This document shows positions 27,097 through 34,948 of a stretch of 64,000 bases of DNA, one piece after another. The translations under genes and the position numbers were made by a program. How positions within the stretch are numbered: the first letter of the stretch is position 1; each line of letters begins with the position of its first letter. The notes below the pieces were generated by a model. It made no database searches, was not told the origin of the DNA, and saw only the letters and a list, made by a program, of their open reading frames with translations. This DNA is from Paenibacillus tepidiphilus (lineage in GTDB: Bacteria > Bacillota > Bacilli > Paenibacillales > Paenibacillaceae). Location of the stretch: assembly GCF_008635795.1 (NCBI RefSeq), contig NZ_VWRQ01000003.1:248001-312000 (forward strand). The letters run 5' to 3'.

Positions 27097-28396
27097 GCAG
27101 ATCCGGCATGTATGCGCCCTGGGGGCCTTCGAATCGGTGCTGGCGATCAAGCGTGCCGTTCCGATCGTCCATTCCGGACCCGGCTGCGTCTCCAAGCTGA
27201 TGACTACACTGGGAACACAGAATGGCCATCAGGGCTCCGGTTATGTCGGAGGGCATGCCATTCCCTGCACGAATGCTTCCGAGAATGAAGTCGTATTCGG
27301 CGGCACAGATCAGCTGCGCAAGGTGATTGCCAATACATTCAACGTCATGGACGGTGATCTGTTCGTCGTCCTGACAGGCTGCACCTCGGATATTATCGGC
27401 GACGATATCGGCGAAGTCGCCCGCAAATTCAAGAAGAGCGGGAAGCCCATCGTATATGTCGAGACCGGAGGATTCAAAGGCAGCAATCTGATCGGCCATG
27501 AGCTGGTCCTGGACGCCATCATCGAGCAATATCTGGAGCCGCAGCCGCAGATTGAGCCCGGGCTGGTCAATCTCTGGTCGGTGGTTCCTTACCAGAATAC
27601 GTTTTGGACCGGAGATATTGAGCAGCTAAGTAAACTGCTGGCGGCCATCGGACTGAAGCCGAATACCATCTTCGGCCCGGACAGCAGCATTGAAGCCGTC
27701 CGTGATATTCCCAAAGCCCAGTTCAACCTCGTCGTCTCTCCCTGGGCCGGTTTACGGGCCGCCGAGCATCTCCAGGAAAGGTTCTGCACGCCATTTCTGC
27801 ATTACCCGGTGCTCCCGATCGGTCCGACGGAGACCTCCACCTTCCTTAGAACAGTTGGAGACTTCGCCGGTATTGACCGGTCCATCGTGGAGAAGGTCAT
27901 CCAGAGGGAAGAGAACCGGTATTACTATTATCTGGAGCGGGCTGCCGACAGCCTGCTGGAGACCCGGCTGCTGCCAAGACGGTTCTCTACAGTCGGAGAC
28001 AGCCTGTATACGCTGGGAATCTCAAGGTTCCTGACCAATGATCTGGGACTAATTCCCGAGAAGCAATTCATTACCGAGGATACACCTCCAAAGCATCAGG
28101 CCAATGTTGCGGCCGAGTTCACGAAATACACAAACGAAATTGTGGCGGAGACGGTATTCTCCAACGATGGAGGGTATGTTGAGGAAGAGCTGCGGAAGCT
28201 GAAGCTTAGAAGCCGCCCGCTGATCCTCGGCAGCTCCTGGGAGCGGGCGGTAGCCCGTGATTTGAATGCCTATCAGCTGTCCATTTCGGCGCCTATCGCC
28301 AATCAGCTGGTGCTGAGCAAGTCTTATGTCGGCTACGACGGGGCTCTGCATTTAACCGAGGATATTTACTCGGTGGTGCTGAATGATTTTATGTAA
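27080..28396 (+). CDS. NifK-like subunit of a nitrogenase-like enzyme
   Basis: 438 aa from ATG 27080; ATG 27074 is equally possible. Both overlap the end of the NifD-like gene by about 20 bp, so translation is coupled. K-type P-cluster cysteines: RHVCALGAF, SGPGCVS and VVLTGCTSDIIGDD. A further Cys occurs in AIPCTNASENE. The protein is ~80 residues shorter than MoFe-type NifK, lacking its N-terminal extension, as in Vnf/Anf and nitrogenase-like K subunits. Together with the NifD-like partner it should form an alpha2beta2 or alphabeta complex reduced by the NifH-like protein. It is the last gene of the rightward operon. Confidence 0.88.
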   Translation: MSQCVEQIRHVCALGAFESVLAIKRAVPIVHSGPGCVSKLMTTLGTQNGHQGSGYVGGHAIPCTNASENEVVFGGTDQLRKVIANTFNVMDGDLFVVLTGCTSDIIGDDIGEVARKFKKSGKPIVYVETGGFKGSNLIGHELVLDAIIEQYLEPQPQIEPGLVNLWSVVPYQNTFWTGDIEQLSKLLAAIGLKPNTIFGPDSSIEAVRDIPKAQFNLVVSPWAGLRAAEHLQERFCTPFLHYPVLPIGPTETSTFLRTVGDFAGIDRSIVEKVIQREENRYYYYLERAADSLLETRLLPRRFSTVGDSLYTLGISRFLTNDLGLIPEKQFITEDTPPKHQANVAAEFTKYTNEIVAETVFSNDGGYVEEELRKLKLRSRPLILGSSWERAVARDLNAYQLSISAPIANQLVLSKSYVGYDGALHLTEDIYSVVLNDFM

Positions 28397-28437
28397 ATCC
28401 ACTGAAGTCCCTTTCACTTCATTACGGCAATTGCCCG

Positions 28438-28470
28438 GAGAGTCGTGCTTATGCACGGCTCTCTTGGTTA
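28438..28470 (+). terminator. Terminator of the rightward nitrogenase-like operon
   Basis: GAGAGTCGTGC-TTAT-GCACGGCTCTC, followed by TTGGTTATT. The 11-bp stem has one G-T pair; the T-run is modest. Confidence 0.75.
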
Positions 28471-28623
28471 TTATCTCGGAGCAGGCTCGGGAATGATCTG
28501 CGGATCAGCCTGACCCCTCGTAAGTTATGGAAAGAAGAAGCCTTTTTTTGCCGGGAGGAGATTGTAATGATAAAATTAGCCATGGCGGAACACAGCAATG
28601 AATAACCCGAGGAGGTCTTGATT

Positions 28624-29190
28624 TTGGCAAAAACAAGTGAACTTACAGTTGAACAGAGCGAAGAACTGCTTGGCATACTGAAAGCCCGTTTTGAGAAAAA
28701 CACGAAGCGCCACCCGGCATATAACTGGACTCAAGTACAGCTGAAGCTGGAGGATGCGGATAACGGCAAGCTGTGGTCCATCCACCAGATGGAGATTACC
28801 GGAGGAGAGCCGGATGTTATTGGCTTTGATGAAGAAACGGGCGAATTTATTTTCTGTGACTGTTCGGCGGAAAGCCCTAAGGGCCGCAGAAGTGTCTGTT
28901 ACGACGGGGAAGCCCTGAACTCCAGGAAGCAGAACAAGCCAGACAACAGCGCTCTGGAAATGGCGGCAGAAATGGGCATTGAGGTCCTGACGGAAGAGCA
29001 GTACCGGGAGCTGCAGCAGCTTGGACCGTTCGATCAGAAAACATCAAGCTGGCTCAGAACTCCTGCCGATATCCGTGAACACAGCGGTGCAATCTTCGGC
29101 GATTACCGGTATGGAAAAGTGTTTGTATATCACAACGGTGCAGAGTCTTATTATGCAGCCAGAGGTTTCCGGGGCTTGCTGCGGGTATAG
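28624..29190 (+). CDS. DUF4256 family protein
   Basis: 188 aa from a TTG at 28624, 8 nt after GAGGAGG; a TTG at 28618 is too close to that site. Recognisable family stretches are LKARFEKNTKRHP, GGEPDVIGFDEETGEFIFCDCSAESPKGRRS, CYDGEALNSRKQNKP and the closing YYAARGFRGLLRV. No membrane segment or signal is seen; it is a soluble protein of unknown function, common in Bacilli. It stands alone between the end of the nitrogenase-like operon and a tRNA-Lys, and I see no link to either. Confidence 0.8.
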   Translation: MAKTSELTVEQSEELLGILKARFEKNTKRHPAYNWTQVQLKLEDADNGKLWSIHQMEITGGEPDVIGFDEETGEFIFCDCSAESPKGRRSVCYDGEALNSRKQNKPDNSALEMAAEMGIEVLTEEQYRELQQLGPFDQKTSSWLRTPADIREHSGAIFGDYRYGKVFVYHNGAESYYAARGFRGLLRV

Positions 29191-29246
29191 ACACCCGGAC
29201 TCGATTCAAAAAATCCCATACAATAGATTCCATACAATAACAACAA

Positions 29247-29271
29247 AAGAACGGCATCTCTGCCGTTCTTG
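29247..29271 (-). terminator. Terminator after tRNA-Lys copy 2
   Basis: Same AAGAACGGCA/TGCCGTTCTT hairpin as after copy 1, with the minus-strand T-run shortened to TTTTG. Confidence 0.85.
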
Positions 29272-29279
29272 TTTAAGGA

Positions 29280-29352
29280 TGGACTCTCAGGGGCTCGAAC
29301 CCTGGACAAATAGATTAAGAGTCTACTGCTCTACCAACTGAGCTAAGAGTCC
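29280..29352 (-). tRNA. tRNA-Lys(CTT), copy 2
   Basis: Identical over the whole 73-nt tRNA to copies 1 and 3 (anticodon CTT, discriminator A, no encoded CCA). Unlike the other two copies it has no tRNA-Ala next to it. Confidence 0.95.
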
Positions 29353-29836
29353 GTATCAATGTAATGTATGATTTGTAATCTCTAAAAGATACTTGAATAG
29401 TATATCTTTTTTCCACACCGTTTGTCAAACTAAATTTTCGGCCATGGTCTAAAGCCTTGTCTCCAAGGAACCTTATTTCCTTCAAAAACTATATTCTCCG
29501 CGATACATACCGACCGTTGGTTTGTAAATAGAAGCCGATTCGGAGAACCTGGTTGGACTAGGAGCTTGTAATGCTTTTGGGTCGAGCAGATGAACTCTGT
29601 TACTACAGCCAGCGGGCCGCTTAATGGGTTTCGGACTGAGGAGCCCTTATTTCCCGCAATAAATCCGCTTAGCCCTTCTTACGGACCAGTTGCCGCTATT
29701 TGCCTGTAACCTCGTGAAATTCTCCCTGGAGGAGGACAATAAGCCGTTAGCACTTCTAATATGCCCGTTACAAGAAGATAAGGTCCGTGAGGTCCGAACA
29801 ATCAGATATAGGGGTTGAGGCAATCGACTACAAGCT
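29353..29836. other. Gene-free stretch between tRNA copies
   Basis: No ORF with a plausible ribosome binding site is seen on either strand and no clear RNA structure. It is AT-richer than the surrounding core genes. It looks like decayed sequence between the tRNA-Lys copies. Confidence 0.5.
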
Positions 29837-30139
29837 TCACTTTGTCAATCCGTTGGTGATCGGCAATGACACCCGGTGCAAAAGTGGTACCCCAACTAAC
29901 GGAAATTGGAGGTGAACCGGATCGAACTCAGTAACCTCATCAGCAGCATCAGGATATTTCTCATGCGTATGATTATGAAACTTCATTATTAGTGAATGAT
30001 CTTTGTTATACCAGTTATAGAAAAAAGCCTGCAAGTTCCCTCGCTTATCACCATGCTCTTCGCATTTCAAGTAAGAATCCCAACCGTTTAGTTTGATGGT
30101 AAACTTGGGATTATATGCACGGGTGATCTTGCGTGACAT
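29837..30139 (-). CDS. Hypothetical protein, possibly a fragment
   Basis: About 100 aa from ATG 30139 (a TTG lies 3 nt upstream). Only a weak GGAAATC stands before it. The sequence (KFTIKLNGWDSYLKCEEHGDKRG...FHNHTHEKYPDAADEV) is rich in His, Asn and aromatic residues and matches no family I recognise. It lies in the AT-rich scar between tRNA copies and may be the remains of a longer gene. Confidence 0.35.
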   Translation of the reverse strand: MSRKITRAYNPKFTIKLNGWDSYLKCEEHGDKRGNLQAFFYNWYNKDHSLIMKFHNHTHEKYPDAADEVTEFDPVHLQFPLVGVPLLHRVSLPITNGLTK

Positions 30140-30208
30140 CAAAAACGATTTCCGGATGTACGTTTTTGATATTGCCGGGATTGGAAGTGAAAAACTTCCT
30201 TCGTAAAC

Positions 30209-30472
30209 TCAGCCAATCAGTTCCTGTTTCCTTTTAAGCAAATAGGTCCACACATCTAAATCAATATCCTCATCAGAAGTAACGAGTTCCCCGGAATCAC
30301 TCTTATTCATTAAATGTTCAATTGGACCATACTTTTCTTCGTAGGCACTAAGTTTGTCGGTTATGAAGCGTAGTTCATCTGCCGATTCTGTCTCCGCAGC
30401 AGCTTGCATGCGCACTTGATAGGACTTCGCCGCCTCACTAATACGTACAGTCTCACCACTCGGATACTCCAA
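30209..30472 (-). CDS. Hypothetical protein, possibly a fragment
   Basis: 87 aa, acidic and helical (ISEAAKSYQVRMQAAAETESADELRF, then VTSDEDIDLDVWTYLLKRKQELIG). The only start in reach is a TTG without a ribosome binding site, so either the true N-terminus is lost or this is not expressed. No family is recognised. It lies upstream of the other hypothetical ORF on the same strand, within the tRNA-bracketed scar. Confidence 0.3.
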   Translation of the reverse strand: MEYPSGETVRISEAAKSYQVRMQAAAETESADELRFITDKLSAYEEKYGPIEHLMNKSDSGELVTSDEDIDLDVWTYLLKRKQELIG

Positions 30473-30585
30473 AATTGCAGCAACAAATCAACACTAAATC
30501 AACAATCAATTATAGATTATGCCAGATTCATTAATTTTAAACCTTAAATAAGAAATACTCGGAAAGATATGCTTCAGAACTAACA

Positions 30586-30612
30586 AAAGAACGGCATCTC
30601 TGCCGTTCTTTA
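30586..30612 (-). terminator. Terminator after tRNA-Lys copy 3
   Basis: The same AAGAACGGCA/TGCCGTTCTT hairpin as at the other two tRNA-Lys genes; the minus-strand tail is TTTTGTTAG. Confidence 0.85.
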
Positions 30613-30615
30613 GGA

Positions 30616-30688
30616 TGGACTCTCAGGGGCTCGAACCCTGGACAAATAGATTAAGAGTCTACTGCTCTACCAACTGAGCTAAGAGTCC
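30616..30688 (-). tRNA. tRNA-Lys(CTT), copy 3
   Basis: 73 nt, identical to copies 1 and 2; anticodon CTT in ACTCTTAAT, no encoded CCA. Flanked by tRNA-Ala as in copy 1. Confidence 0.95.
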
Positions 30689-30698
30689 ATATGAAATT

Positions 30699-30774
30699 TG
30701 GTGGAGCCAAGGGGGATCGAACCCCTGACCTCATCGCTGCCAGCGATGCGCTCTCCCAGCTGAGCTATGGCCCC
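30699..30774 (-). tRNA. tRNA-Ala(GGC), copy 2
   Basis: 76 nt with encoded CCA, identical to the copy at 15043-15118. The Ala-Lys spacer differs slightly in length (10 bp here against 12 bp). Confidence 0.95.
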
Positions 30775-30983
30775 GTTATGTACGTTCCGGAATCGTGTAA
30801 AGCTTATTACCAGAGGCGACTTTTATATATTACCGAATATCAGGACATTTGTCAACACTTTCGCAAAAAAACATTCATCTTCTCACTTTTCTCATTCCGC
30901 CCCTTTATTCTGCTCCTCCATCCTTTGAATTATGTAAAGTTAAATTAGCTACTCAACTCACGGTTCCCTTGCGGGAAGCCCCT

Positions 30984-31015
30984 GCGCGGCGTAGCCTACC
31001 TCACCTACGCCGCGC
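30984..31015. repeat. GC-rich inverted repeat downstream of nrdR
   Basis: GCGCGGCGTAG...CTACGCCGCGC, an 11-bp perfect stem with a 10-nt loop, 20 bp after the nrdR stop. There is no T-run on either side, so it may be an mRNA-end stabiliser rather than an intrinsic terminator. The rest of 30775-31035 holds nothing I can name. Confidence 0.6.
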
Positions 31016-31035
31016 TGACGACACCATCTAACCGC

Positions 31036-31521
31036 TTACAACCCTTCAATCTCACCGTCATTCTTGGAGAGCAGGCCCTTGAGCTCCTTCATAAACATAT
31101 TGATGTCCTTGAATTGACGATACACGGACGCAAAACGTACATAGGCCACCTCGTCCACCGGATAGAGCTGTTCCATAACCAGTTCGCCGATCTCCCGGCT
31201 CTCAATTTCGGCCAGGGCGACACCGCGCAGCGTCTTTTCCACCTCGGAGACGATGGACTCCAGCCGTTCCACAGACACCGGACGCTTCTCGCAGGCGCGG
31301 ATCAGACCGCGCAGGATTTTGTCGCGGCTGAATTCCTCGCGGCTGCCGTCCTTTTTGATCACAATCAGCGGGGTTTCCTCAATCATTTCAAAGGTGGTAA
31401 ACCGCCTGCTGCAGCGCTCACATTCCCGCCGGCGCCGGATGGACTTATTTTCGTTGGCAGGACGGGAGTCCAGCACCTTAGTATTTGTGTGGTCACAATA
31501 AGGGCATTTCATAAGCTTCAT
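31036..31521 (-). CDS. nrdR: Transcriptional repressor NrdR
   Basis: 161 aa from ATG 31521, after AAGGAAG; ATG 31512, giving the usual MKCPYC start, is the alternative. NrdR is the nucleotide-sensing repressor of ribonucleotide reductase genes. The N-terminal zinc ribbon has CPYC and CERC pairs, with RRRREC and FTTFE. The ATP-cone domain follows ([29 protein letters not shown]). Length matches the family (~150). Its position near coaE, ytaF, mutM and polA matches the Bacillus order. Confidence 0.97.
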   Translation of the reverse strand: MKLMKCPYCDHTNTKVLDSRPANENKSIRRRRECERCSRRFTTFEMIEETPLIVIKKDGSREEFSRDKILRGLIRACEKRPVSVERLESIVSEVEKTLRGVALAEIESREIGELVMEQLYPVDEVAYVRFASVYRQFKDINMFMKELKGLLSKNDGEIEGL

Positions 31522-31644
31522 CACTTCCTTCTTATTCTAAATTCCTGCATATTCTGATTTCCAAAATTCACCGATTAATTGTTGTAATGATTCCGCGAGG
31601 TTCGGTACATAATACAGTTACCAACCGATAGGAGGTGAACAACA

Positions 31645-31869
31645 ATGGCACAGAACAATAACAGCTCCAATAACCTTGTAGTTACTAACGCTCGCGGCGC
31701 CTTGGAACAGTTGAAATATGAGGTAGCCCAGGAACTCGGGATTACTCTTTCCCCGGACGGATACCAAGGCAATAAAACTTCTTACGAAAACGGTTCGATC
31801 GGTGGTTACATCACCAAACGCCTGGTAACCCTGGCTGAACAACAACTGGCAGGTCAATTCGTTAGATAA
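31645..31869 (+). CDS. Small acid-soluble spore protein, alpha/beta type
   Basis: 74 aa. DNA-binding spore-coat-interior protein that saturates forespore DNA and protects it from UV and heat. The family signatures are present: [21 protein letters not shown] with the GPR protease-cleavage region, and [27 protein letters not shown] precedes the ATG. It is a single gene with its own terminator. Expression in this family depends on sigma-G; I could not identify a convincing sigma-G promoter. This gene shows the organism forms endospores. Confidence 0.97.
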   Translation: MAQNNNSSNNLVVTNARGALEQLKYEVAQELGITLSPDGYQGNKTSYENGSIGGYITKRLVTLAEQQLAGQFVR

Positions 31870-31888
31870 CCTGTCCCCTAAAGCTTGC

Positions 31889-31932
31889 CTAAGAAGCATT
31901 AACCGGCCTTATGGACGGTTAGTGCTTCTTTA
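31889..31932 (+). terminator. Terminator of the spore protein gene
   Basis: AAGAAGCATTAACCG...CGGTTAGTGCTTCTT with a short loop, then TATTAT. The stem also serves, in the reverse direction, as a possible terminator for the leftward transglycosylase gene. Confidence 0.8.
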
Positions 31933-31950
31933 TTATGGCCAAGCCCGGAG

Positions 31951-32517
31951 CTAGAACTCATTGTAAATCTCCGTGTACTGATTATAGTAGTAAATTACAC
32001 GCTGTACATAATGGCGGGTCTCGCCGAACGGAATATCCTTCACTGCAGCTTCCGTACCGTCCCAGGCGCCTTCATCCAGCCAGCTCTTCACTTTGCCGGG
32101 ACCGGCGTTGTAAGCGGCGATTACAGCCGTACGGTTGCCTTCAAACTGCCTGGAGAGCGAGGAGAGGTACCAGGTACCCAGTTCAATATTAGCCGACGGC
32201 TCCTCCTTCAGCTCCTCCAGTGACACATCCGGCAGCTTGGCCTTTTCCAAGGCCCATTTGGCGGTATCCGGCATCAGCTGCATCAAGCCGATCGCACCTT
32301 TCTTCGATTCACGGCCGGTCTTAAAGTTGGTTTCGACCCGAATGATCGAGGCGACGAGAAAGGGGTCCATTTCGTAAGTATCGCTGTGCTGGCGGATTTC
32401 ACTTTTATAATGAATCGGATAAAACCAGGTCATCCAGTTGGTGCTCAGGAACAGCACTGCGGTAAAGCCCAGGAACAGCAGGAGAAGCACTCTTTTGCGG
32501 CGCAGCCATTTCAACAT
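31951..32517 (-). CDS. Lytic murein transglycosylase (SLT domain)
   Basis: 188 aa from ATG 32517, which overlaps the coaE stop as ATGTTGA. It cleaves peptidoglycan between MurNAc and GlcNAc. An N-terminal membrane anchor (~9-27, VLLLLFLGFTAVLFL) is followed by an extracytoplasmic SLT domain. The catalytic Glu is in RVETNF, followed by KGAIGLMQLMPDTA, NIELGTWYLSSL, AAYNAGPGKV and ETRHYVQRV. The family usually has this one-domain size when anchored. Translationally coupled to coaE. Confidence 0.92.
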   Translation of the reverse strand: MLKWLRRKRVLLLLFLGFTAVLFLSTNWMTWFYPIHYKSEIRQHSDTYEMDPFLVASIIRVETNFKTGRESKKGAIGLMQLMPDTAKWALEKAKLPDVSLEELKEEPSANIELGTWYLSSLSRQFEGNRTAVIAAYNAGPGKVKSWLDEGAWDGTEAAVKDIPFGETRHYVQRVIYYYNQYTEIYNEF

Positions 32518-33110
32518 GGCAATCCCAGCCTGTCCCACAATTCAGCTACCTGCCGCTCCGTTTCCGCAATCGCCCCGCTGTTGTCAATGACGTAGTCGGC
32601 TCTCTTACGCTTGGCCTCAATATCCATCTGGGCATTCAGCCTTCCTTCGGCCTGCTCCCTCGTCAATCCGCTGCGCTGCAGCAGCCGTTCCAGTTGAACA
32701 GCTCGCGGCACATATACCACTATAATTTGCGTAAACAGGTTGTCCAGTTCTGACTCATATAGTAAAGGAATATCCACAACAACCAGCCGCTGCGGATCTT
32801 CCTCTTCATAGACGTACATCTGCCGCTTGATCTCCTTGCGGATCGCCGGATGCGTCAGCCCGTTGAGCTGTGCCAACGCTTCCGGGTCCTTGAAGACAAT
32901 TTCGCCAAGCCTGGCCCGGTCCAGCGTGCCGTCCGGCTGCAGGATGCCGCTGCCGAACTGCTGTACGGCTGCGGCCAGCACCGGATGTCCGGGGAGCATG
33001 ACTTCCCTGGCAATGACATCGGCATCGACCAGTCTTGCTCCCTTCGCCGCCAGCAGTGCGGAGACCGTGCTTTTACCGGAGGCAATCCCCCCGGTTAAGC
33101 CAATAATCAT
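32511..33110 (-). CDS. coaE: Dephospho-CoA kinase
   Basis: 199 aa, the usual length. Last step of coenzyme A synthesis: ATP-dependent 3'-phosphorylation of dephospho-CoA. P-loop GLTGGIASGKST, DADVIARE, the lid and CoA-site region LTHPAIRKEI, VVDIPLLYES, RAVQLERLLQRSGLT, and the C-terminal YVIDNSG. It starts 10 bp after the upstream ytaF stop. Order ytaF-coaE is as in Bacillus subtilis. Confidence 0.97.
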   Translation of the reverse strand: MIIGLTGGIASGKSTVSALLAAKGARLVDADVIAREVMLPGHPVLAAAVQQFGSGILQPDGTLDRARLGEIVFKDPEALAQLNGLTHPAIRKEIKRQMYVYEEEDPQRLVVVDIPLLYESELDNLFTQIIVVYVPRAVQLERLLQRSGLTREQAEGRLNAQMDIEAKRKRADYVIDNSGAIAETERQVAELWDRLGLPC

Positions 33111-33119
33111 GTACTCACC

Positions 33120-33854
33120 TCATAACAGCTTCATTATTCCCATTGCAATCAATAATAACGCAGGCAGCGCGGCGGCATGCTTCGTCCAGAAGCTCCCGGA
33201 CAGCTTCAGCCCGGTCTTCATCCCGAGGAGCAGAAAGCTTCCGCTGAAAAGAGCGATCATCAGCGAGGTTGCGACGGGGCTGAAGCCGAGCAGCGCGGCG
33301 CCGAGGCCTGCGCCGAATGCGTCCAGCGAGAGCGCGATGCCCAGCACCATGGCCTCTACCGGGGAAATGCTGCCCGAAGCGTCCAGGTCAGCCGACGACG
33401 GCGTTCGGAGAATCTGAATGACGATTCCCAAATGCCGCAGCTCCAGTGAGAAGACCGCCGGCTTCGGCGCTTCCTCTTCTTGCACATCCGGCAAGGCTGC
33501 CTCCCCCGCCCACACTGCCGCAGTAGAAGCATCTTCCTGTGCGCCGCCCCTGCCCAGGTCTTCCCCTTCGCCTTCACGCTCCCGCTGCATCAGCATCTGC
33601 ACGAGTGACCAACAACCCATCAAGACGAGAATAACCGCTCCAACAATGGACGCGGCATCCGGAGAGACCACCTTGGCGAGCAGAACGCCAACCTGCATCG
33701 ACACGCCTACGACGATCCCCGAGCAAAGCGAGATAATCAGAATCGAGAGCAGCGGTATTTTCATTTTGCGTAAACCGTATGTAATGCCGACACCAAAACC
33801 GTCCAAACTCAGTGCAAACGCCAGCAGCAACAGTGAAAACAGTGGGCTGAGCAC
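33120..33854 (-). CDS. ytaF: Sporulation membrane protein YtaF (MntP-like fold)
   Basis: 244 aa from a GTG at 33854, 7 nt after AGGAGGG; an in-frame ATG at 33911 has no such site. Two homologous halves of three membrane helices each are visible (LLLAFALSLDGFGVGITYG; GIALSLDAFGAGLGAALLG), with the repeated LSLDGFG/LSLDAFGAG motif of the manganese-exporter-like fold. They are joined by a charged loop of ~70 residues that is longer than in Bacillus. Its exact function is unknown; ytaF in Bacillus belongs to a sporulation sigma regulon. Lies between mutM and coaE, as expected. Confidence 0.9.
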   Translation of the reverse strand: MLSPLFSLLLLAFALSLDGFGVGITYGLRKMKIPLLSILIISLCSGIVVGVSMQVGVLLAKVVSPDAASIVGAVILVLMGCWSLVQMLMQREREGEGEDLGRGGAQEDASTAAVWAGEAALPDVQEEEAPKPAVFSLELRHLGIVIQILRTPSSADLDASGSISPVEAMVLGIALSLDAFGAGLGAALLGFSPVATSLMIALFSGSFLLLGMKTGLKLSGSFWTKHAAALPALLLIAMGIMKLL

Positions 33855-34030
33855 CCGCAATCCCTCCTGTAAAGAACCGGCAGCCAAGGCAGGGAAATCC
33901 TCTTTCGCCAAGGCTCCGCTTCCGCCTGATTCAAGCAGTCTTCACCCAGTATATGGGCGGAGCAGGCGGAGGGTGCGTGGATTTTGCAAAGAATGAACGG
34001 CAAGGGTCGGGCATAACAAGTTGTATTCCC

Positions 34031-34897
34031 TTACACTCCGGCGGAAGCAGTGTTATTCAGAACACCCGCAGGTGCCGGCTGACAGCTTGGACAATAATGG
34101 GTGCCCCGGCCGCCGACGACCGACTTCTCAATCATGGTGCCGCAGGTAGCGCAGGGCTGGTTCTTCCGGCCATAGATCAGTAATTCCTGCTGGAAGCGGC
34201 CGCTTTCACCCTGTCCATTGACATATGATTTAATGGAGGAGCCGCCGGCATCCACAGCTTCCGACAGCGTTGCGACAATCGCCACATGCAGCTTGTCCAG
34301 CTGCTCTGCGGTCAGCGACTTGGCCGTCTCTTCCGGATGAATACCGGCACGGTGCAGTGACTCATCCACATAAATATTCCCGATGCCGACGACATATTCC
34401 TGGTTAAGCAGCAGCGGCTTGATCTTCGTGCTCTTGCCGGCGACAAGCGCCTTGAACCGGTCCGCCGTAAAAGAATCGTCCAGCGGCTCGAGTCCCAGCT
34501 TATTAAGCGGCGGGAGAGCCAGGTCCTCGCCCGGCTGGAACAGATGCATCGTACCGAACTGGCGCACATCGGTATAACGCAGCTCCGTGCCGTCCGTGAA
34601 ATGGAAAATAACATGCGTATGCTTGTCCAGAGGGTCCGTGCTTGGATATACTCCGTATCGGCCTTCCATCCGCAGATGGGAGACCATGACCAGACCGTCC
34701 AGAATGAACCGCAGGAACTTGCCGCGGCGCTCGACTTGCATAAACTTGTGACCTTGCAGCATATAGGCAAAAGCCTGAATATCATCCGGCCGCTGGATAA
34801 TCCGCGGCAGCCGGACGGTAACGTTAAGAATTTGTTTTCCTGCAATGAGACCGTTCAGTGTTCTCTTGACAGTCTCTACTTCCGGTAATTCCGGCAT
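34031..34897 (-). CDS. mutM: Formamidopyrimidine-DNA glycosylase
   Basis: 288 aa. Removes 8-oxoguanine and formamidopyrimidines from DNA and nicks the abasic site. The catalytic N-terminal Pro-Glu is present (MPELPEVETVKRTL). So are the helix-two-turn-helix KPLLLNQEYVVGIGNIYVDE, the Lys in this family's GMxGR-type region, and a C-terminal zinc finger (CATCGT...YCPSC). The tail after the finger (QPAPAGVLNNTASAGV) is slightly longer than usual. Follows polA by 51 bp; together with it forms the conserved polA-mutM pair. Confidence 0.97.
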   Translation of the reverse strand: MPELPEVETVKRTLNGLIAGKQILNVTVRLPRIIQRPDDIQAFAYMLQGHKFMQVERRGKFLRFILDGLVMVSHLRMEGRYGVYPSTDPLDKHTHVIFHFTDGTELRYTDVRQFGTMHLFQPGEDLALPPLNKLGLEPLDDSFTADRFKALVAGKSTKIKPLLLNQEYVVGIGNIYVDESLHRAGIHPEETAKSLTAEQLDKLHVAIVATLSEAVDAGGSSIKSYVNGQGESGRFQQELLIYGRKNQPCATCGTMIEKSVVGGRGTHYCPSCQPAPAGVLNNTASAGV

Positions 34898-34948
34898 TGT
34901 GCTTCACCTCTACCCCATTATACCGGATTATGGCGGCCAGCGGGGAGG

